A stretch of 5,113 nt of DNA from Caldilineaceae bacterium. Its GTDB lineage: Bacteria; Chloroflexota; Anaerolineae; Caldilineales; Caldilineaceae. Shown here one piece after another: positions 1 to 5,113 of this stretch. A model generated the notes under the pieces. That model saw only the letters and a program-made list of their open reading frames with translations, was not told the origin of the DNA and did not search any database. The stretch is from the NCBI GenBank assembly GCA_026645635.1, contig JAPKMV010000317.1:1-5113 (forward strand). Direction: 5' to 3'. The position numbers were made by a program, and so were the translations under genes. Positions within the stretch are counted from its first letter, which is position 1. Each line of letters starts with the position of its first letter.

Positions 1-64
1 GGTCCGATCTCCCTTGATGAATGCAAAAAAGGGCAAGCTGCGAGCGGTGCTGACTTCACCCAAC
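1..64. other. non-coding stretch downstream of the glycosyltransferase
   Basis: These 64 bases follow the glycosyltransferase stop and are less GC-rich than the genes. On the minus strand they carry a run of six T after CCC, but the sequence before it does not form a clear GC-rich stem. A convincing intrinsic terminator is therefore not supported. No gene start, RNA gene or promoter could be recognised. Confidence 0.5.
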
Positions 65-1174
65 TCACCCTGTCACAGTCTTCTCCAATAGTACGGCGGC
101 GTAGGCCGCACCACCCAACTGCGTCAACTCAGAACGTAGTTGTTCGGCGTTGTGGCGCTGTTCGGACAGGTCGGGGAGGAGCGCGGCCAGCGCCGCGGCC
201 AGGCGCGCCGACGTGACGGTGCGCGGCGGCAGATGCAGCCCAATGCCGGCGCCGCCGTGGTGGATCGCAGCAACGGTGTAGGGGAGCACGCGGCGGAAGT
301 CCACCGAATCGCGCACCGCCACGACCGGCGGCAGGTCAAGCCCGCCGGCCTGCTCCAAGATGCTGCGCCCCACCAGCAGCGGCAGGCAGCCAAGTTGGTG
401 CGCCGCCTTTGCTGCGGCAACGTAAAACGCCGGGTCGTCGTCAAAGCTCGTGCCCAACGTAATCAGCACCCAGGGGAGTTCCTCCGGGTCCGGCAGGTCG
501 GGTAGCGGCGGCAGGACGTCGGGCGGCGCACCGCCGACGTGTGCGGTCTGCGGCAGCAGCGCCAGCCCGCGGTACCAGGTCGCGCACCAGTAGGTCAGGT
601 GCAGGTGAGGTGAGCGCAGCGCCGGCGGCCCCTCCGCCGTCCAATTCTGGCCGGTCAACTGCCAGCGCGCCAGCAGCCGTTCCAGCCGCTGGCGTGCGAT
701 GGCAGCCAGAGGATCGGCGGGCGACGCGGCAGCATTGTCTAGCGCCGGCCAGCCAGCCACTGCGAAAGGGACGCCCAGCCGCTCGGCCACCATGCCCGCG
801 GCGGCCACGAACATCTCGCTGACGATGAGGTCGGGTTGGAAGCGCTCTGCCAGCGTGGTGAGTTCGTCGACAGCCGCGGCCACACGCGCAGCGTCTAGCC
901 ACTGGTCGAGAGCACGTACAGCCCGTGCAGCTTGCCAGGCTGTACGTTGTTCTGGGGCGGTGGGCGCGGGCAGCGGCGGGGGCGGCGGCCAGCGCCAACC
1001 GGTTTCGTTCAAGGCGGCAAAGGGGATCTCTTCGGCCCTCACCAGCGGCGCAACCGCCTCGCCGCTGACCCACAGCGCCGTATGACCTGCCGCCTGCCAG
1101 GCTGCCGCGGTGCGCAGAAATCCGCCCCAGTCCAGATGGCCTGGCAGCGGGGCAGAGACGAAGAGCGCACGCAT
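65..1174 (-). CDS. GT-B (family 1-like) glycosyltransferase with an internal deletion in the donor-binding domain
   Basis: The product resembles the YjiC/macrolide-type glycosyltransferases, which transfer a sugar from a nucleotide donor to a small-molecule or lipid acceptor. The 369-residue chain starts with the typical MRALFVSAPLPGHLDWGG and continues with AAAWQAAGHTALWVSG. FQPDLIVSEMFVAAAG at 112-127 and ERLGVPFAVAGW at 131-142 close the N-terminal acceptor domain. The C-terminal domain opens at WVLITLGTSFDDDP (235-248), then has VDFRRVLPYTVAAIHHGGAG, whose HHGGAG at 305-310 is the start of the donor signature. The next residue is already IGLHLPPRTVTSARLAAAL, which normally lies ~30-35 residues further on; the G-x-P and D-Q-x-x-N part is absent. 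Family members are usually about 390-420 residues, matching this shortfall. The gene follows the lipoprotein by 23 bp, without a strong Shine-Dalgarno. The ATG at 1174 is preferred because homologues begin at this motif. Activity is doubtful; the acceptor cannot be told. Confidence 0.85.
   Translation of the reverse strand: MRALFVSAPLPGHLDWGGFLRTAAAWQAAGHTALWVSGEAVAPLVRAEEIPFAALNETGWRWPPPPPLPAPTAPEQRTAWQAARAVRALDQWLDAARVAAAVDELTTLAERFQPDLIVSEMFVAAAGMVAERLGVPFAVAGWPALDNAAASPADPLAAIARQRLERLLARWQLTGQNWTAEGPPALRSPHLHLTYWCATWYRGLALLPQTAHVGGAPPDVLPPLPDLPDPEELPWVLITLGTSFDDDPAFYVAAAKAAHQLGCLPLLVGRSILEQAGGLDLPPVVAVRDSVDFRRVLPYTVAAIHHGGAGIGLHLPPRTVTSARLAAALAALLPDLSEQRHNAEQLRSELTQLGGAAYAAVLLEKTVTG
239..256 (-). 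other. in-frame deletion junction in the glycosyltransferase
   Basis: The junction lies close to the codon boundary 244/245, between Gly310 of HHGGAG and Ile311 of IGLHLPP. Both sides are well preserved and in the same frame, but the intervening donor-sugar segment is missing. The bases left at the junction contain GCCGGC, a short word that could also have ended the lost segment, which would allow slippage or recombination between short repeats. That mechanism is inference. Confidence 0.65.
914..947. repeat. 10-bp perfect inverted repeat with 14-nt spacer inside the glycosyltransferase gene
   Basis: The arms ACGTACAGCC (914-923) and GGCTGTACGT (938-947) are exact reverse complements, and the 14-nt spacer itself contains a small GCA/TGC palindrome. 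It could form a hairpin in DNA or mRNA. It encodes residues about 76-87 of the glycosyltransferase, just after a proline-rich run. Codons here (GAA, CAA, CGT, ACA, CAA, GCT, GCA, GTA, CGT, GCT) end mostly in A or T, unlike the GC-ending codons around them. No flanking duplication is seen, so an inserted element is not proven. Confidence 0.6.
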
Positions 1175-1197
1175 GGGCAGCCTGTGTACGCTCAAAG

Positions 1198-3285
<2,088 letters not shown>

Positions 3286-3289
3286 ACAA

Positions 3290-4264
3290 TCACTCACTTT
3301 CTGCCGCAAAGATCGCGCGCGCCTGGGCGATGTCCGCATGAATCTGTTGGACGAGCGCTTCCAGGCTGGGAAACCGCTGCTCCCCGCGCAATCTGGCGAC
3401 AAAGTCCACCGCCACGGTTTCGCCGTAGAGATCGTCGAGCTGGCCGGACGGTGGAAAATCGAGAATATGGGTCTCCATGCGGCGGTGCAGCCCATCCACT
3501 GTAGGGCGCACGCCGATGTTGGTCACACTGGGCAGATCGTAGATGCGGTCGAAGGTGGCCAGGCGCGCACGCGTGGCATAGACGCCATCTCCCGGCAGCA
3601 ATTTGTCTGCCGGCGGCTGGATGTTGGCCGTGGGGATGCCCACGGTGCGCCCGCGCTGATCGCCGCGGCGGACGACGCCCGCAGCGCGATAGGGGCGACC
3701 GAGCAGCGCGCGTGCCGCGGTCACGTCGCCGGCCAGCAGCACCTCACGCACCAGGCTGCTGCGTACGGGATGATCGCCCAGCGCCACCGGGTCGAGTACA
3801 TGGAGGGCAAAGCCCAACTCCTCGCCCAACGCCCGCAGCGTCGGTATGTCGCCGCTGCGGTTGCGCCCCAGGGCGAAGTCCGGGCCGACCAGCAGGGCGG
3901 CCATGCCGAGGTGGTGCGTCAACAGTTCGCAGAATTCGCGCGCGGTGGTGCGCGCCGTTTCATGGGTGAAGGGGTGGATGACGCCGATGTCGATGCCGCT
4001 GTGGGCCGCCAACAGCAGCCGCTCGCGCGGCGTCGTCAGCAGCAGGTGGGTGCGATCCGGGCGCAGCACGGCCAGCGGGTGGGGCGAAAAGGTGACCAGC
4101 GCACTGGCCGCCGGACGGCTATGCGCCGCGGCCAGGTCGTCTGCCAGCGCGCGCAGGTGGGCAAGCAGCGCCTGATGGCCCAGGTGCAGGCCGTCGAAGT
4201 TGCCGATGGTGACGGCCACCGGCCCCGCAAGCTGTGCGTCGCGCAAATCAGCGTAAGTCTGCAT
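3290..4264 (-). CDS. ribF: bifunctional riboflavin kinase / FAD synthetase (FMN adenylyltransferase) RibF
   Basis: RibF phosphorylates riboflavin to FMN and then adenylylates FMN to FAD in the cytoplasm. The 324-residue product has the usual prokaryotic length and both domains. The N-terminal nucleotidyltransferase domain (about 13-180) shows [10 protein letters not shown] at 21-30 with the HxGH nucleotide-binding motif, TFSPHP at 58-63, [14 protein letters not shown] at 126-139 and RSSLVR at 168-173, equivalent to the ISSTxIR motif. The C-terminal kinase domain (about 184-322) shows [12 protein letters not shown] at 204-215, LPGDGVYA at 223-230, NIGVRPT at 249-255 and METHILDF at 263-270; Glu264 matches the catalytic base. 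The ATG at 4264 was chosen because a GGAGG sits just upstream and the next residues lead straight into the first domain. The reading frame stays open far upstream, but only as a shadow of truB. Its stop lies 4 bp before the lipoprotein gene. Confidence 0.97.
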   Translation of the reverse strand: MQTYADLRDAQLAGPVAVTIGNFDGLHLGHQALLAHLRALADDLAAAHSRPAASALVTFSPHPLAVLRPDRTHLLLTTPRERLLLAAHSGIDIGVIHPFTHETARTTAREFCELLTHHLGMAALLVGPDFALGRNRSGDIPTLRALGEELGFALHVLDPVALGDHPVRSSLVREVLLAGDVTAARALLGRPYRAAGVVRRGDQRGRTVGIPTANIQPPADKLLPGDGVYATRARLATFDRIYDLPSVTNIGVRPTVDGLHRRMETHILDFPPSGQLDDLYGETVAVDFVARLRGEQRFPSLEALVQQIHADIAQARAIFAAESE

Positions 4265-5113
4265 GTGCCTCCAGGGCATTGGCCAGCCATTTCTCGGCTT
4301 TCCACCGGCTGTGATCGGGCGTCCCCTCCAGCCGGCGGGCGATGCCGGCCAGATCGCCTGCGCTGTCATAGATCTGCAGCAGATCGGCGTCCCCGCCAGC
4401 CGCTGCCGCCAACTCGACGCTCTGGCCATGCCCAAAACGCACAATCGTGTCCGGGTCGGCCACATGGCTGGGCAGTGGCAGACCGGCGCCGAGGGGCAGC
4501 AGAAGATCCGCCAGTTGTTCCGTGCGGCCAGCCTGTTCGATGCTCGCCAGGTCGTGGGCGTCGGCCAGGGTGAATGCGCCGGCCCCCTCGCGTCGCAGCA
4601 GATCCAGGTAGCCGGCCGAACCGAGCGCCAGCCCCAGGTCGTGGGCCAGGCTGCGGATGTAGGCGCCGGCGGAGCAGGCGACGCGCAGCGCCAGGCGGTC
4701 TGGCGGTGCAAAAGCCAGCAGTTCGATGGCGTAGAAGGTGACCGGGCGGGAGGGCGGTTCGACGACTTCGCCCCGTCGCGCCCGGCGGTAGAGGCTTTCC
4801 CCTCCCTGTTTGAGCGCAGAGTAGGCCGGCGCGCGCTGTTCGACTGCGCCGCGGAACGCATCCAGTGCGCGGTCGATCTGTTGCGCGGTCAGGAGGGGCG
4901 GCGGTGCGGTCATCACGACGGCTCCCGTAGCATCGTAGGTGTCGGTGGCCGCGCCCAGCACGATCTCGGCGTAATACTGTTTGGGGGCGGCCTGATAATA
5001 CTCCACCAGGCGTGTGGCCAGGCCCAGACAGAGCACGATCACGCCGCTGGCGAGCGGGTCGAGCGTGCCGGTGTGGCCGATGCGCCGCTCGCCGCTCCAA
5101 CGCCGCACACGGG
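4248..5113 (-). CDS. truB: tRNA pseudouridine(55) synthase TruB, 5'-partial at the window edge
   Basis: TruB isomerises uridine 55 in the T-loop of tRNAs to pseudouridine, in the cytoplasm. The visible part begins inside the N-terminal catalytic domain. [12 protein letters not shown] is the TruB signature, and its Asp (codon at 5058-5060) matches the catalytic nucleophile. Further family motifs follow in order: [29 protein letters not shown] with LYRRARRGE, a [15 protein letters not shown] block (usually GTYIR, here Ala replaces Thr), then [10 protein letters not shown]. The last ~85 residues resemble the TruB C-terminal RNA-binding domain. The GTG at 5108 is an internal Val, because the preceding codon is Arg and [10 protein letters not shown] matches the family upstream of the signature. 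About 30 N-terminal residues therefore lie outside the window. The stop overlaps the start of ribF by 17 bp, a typical coupled truB-ribF arrangement. The family call is very secure. Confidence 0.97.
   Translation of the reverse strand, partial: RVRRWSGERRIGHTGTLDPLASGVIVLCLGLATRLVEYYQAAPKQYYAEIVLGAATDTYDATGAVVMTAPPPLLTAQQIDRALDAFRGAVEQRAPAYSALKQGGESLYRRARRGEVVEPPSRPVTFYAIELLAFAPPDRLALRVACSAGAYIRSLAHDLGLALGSAGYLDLLRREGAGAFTLADAHDLASIEQAGRTEQLADLLLPLGAGLPLPSHVADPDTIVRFGHGQSVELAAAAGGDADLLQIYDSAGDLAGIARRLEGTPDHSRWKAEKWLANALEAHADLR
4265..4272 (-). promoter_or_regulatory. Shine-Dalgarno of ribF, inside truB, with short spacing
   Basis: A GGAGG (minus strand, 4268-4272) lies within the last codons of truB, only 3 nt before the ribF ATG. 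The spacing is shorter than the usual 5-9 nt. Ribosomes finishing truB at 4248 pass over both sites, so re-initiation may contribute to ribF translation. This site supports the ATG at 4264 as the start. Confidence 0.6.

Noticed and set aside
11..33. Possible terminator: CCCTT/AAGGG pair near a run of six T (minus strand)
   Set aside because: The stem is only 5 bp with a long loop, and the T run lies inside the loop rather than after the stem, so it does not fit a Rho-independent terminator.
3286..3495. Upstream extension of the lipoprotein frame into ribF
   Set aside because: The extension reads through ribF in another frame and would bury the signal peptide. The ATG at 3285 directly starts a good lipoprotein signal sequence.

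Overview
The window is GC-rich, tightly packed bacterial DNA. All four genes lie on the minus strand, so the order of transcription runs from the right edge to the left edge. From upstream to downstream they are a 5'-truncated truB (tRNA pseudouridine-55 synthase), a complete ribF (bifunctional riboflavin kinase/FAD synthetase), a 695-residue lipoprotein joining an SH3-like domain, a c-type cytochrome domain and a quinoprotein-dehydrogenase-like beta-propeller, and a GT-B fold glycosyltransferase. Junctions are tight: truB and ribF overlap by 17 bp, ribF and the lipoprotein gene are 4 bp apart, and the last two genes are 23 bp apart. This fits one transcription unit with translational coupling, although no promoter or convincing terminator is visible.

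The truB-ribF pair is a common housekeeping arrangement in bacteria (often after rbfA). The two downstream genes are accessory. The lipoprotein combines a lipobox, a bacterial SH3-like segment, a planctomycete-type cytochrome c domain with CxxCH and a distal Met, an Ala/Pro-rich linker and a glucose/sorbosone dehydrogenase-like propeller. It looks like an extracytoplasmic one-polypeptide electron-transfer dehydrogenase. The GC-rich composition and this style of fusion lipoprotein suggest an environmental Chloroflexota (Caldilinea/Anaerolineae-like) genome, but that placement is only an inference from style.

The most notable anomaly is in the glycosyltransferase. The donor-binding signature HHGGAG is followed directly by the sequence expected about 30-35 residues later, so the segment carrying the usual H/T, G-x-P and D-Q-x-x-N positions is missing in frame. 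The gene therefore looks like a recent internal deletion, either real or an assembly collapse, and is probably impaired. A 10-bp perfect inverted repeat lies in the same gene, in a stretch of locally unusual codon use. No RNA gene, mobile element, CRISPR array or clearly new system was found; only the leftmost 64 bases are non-coding.
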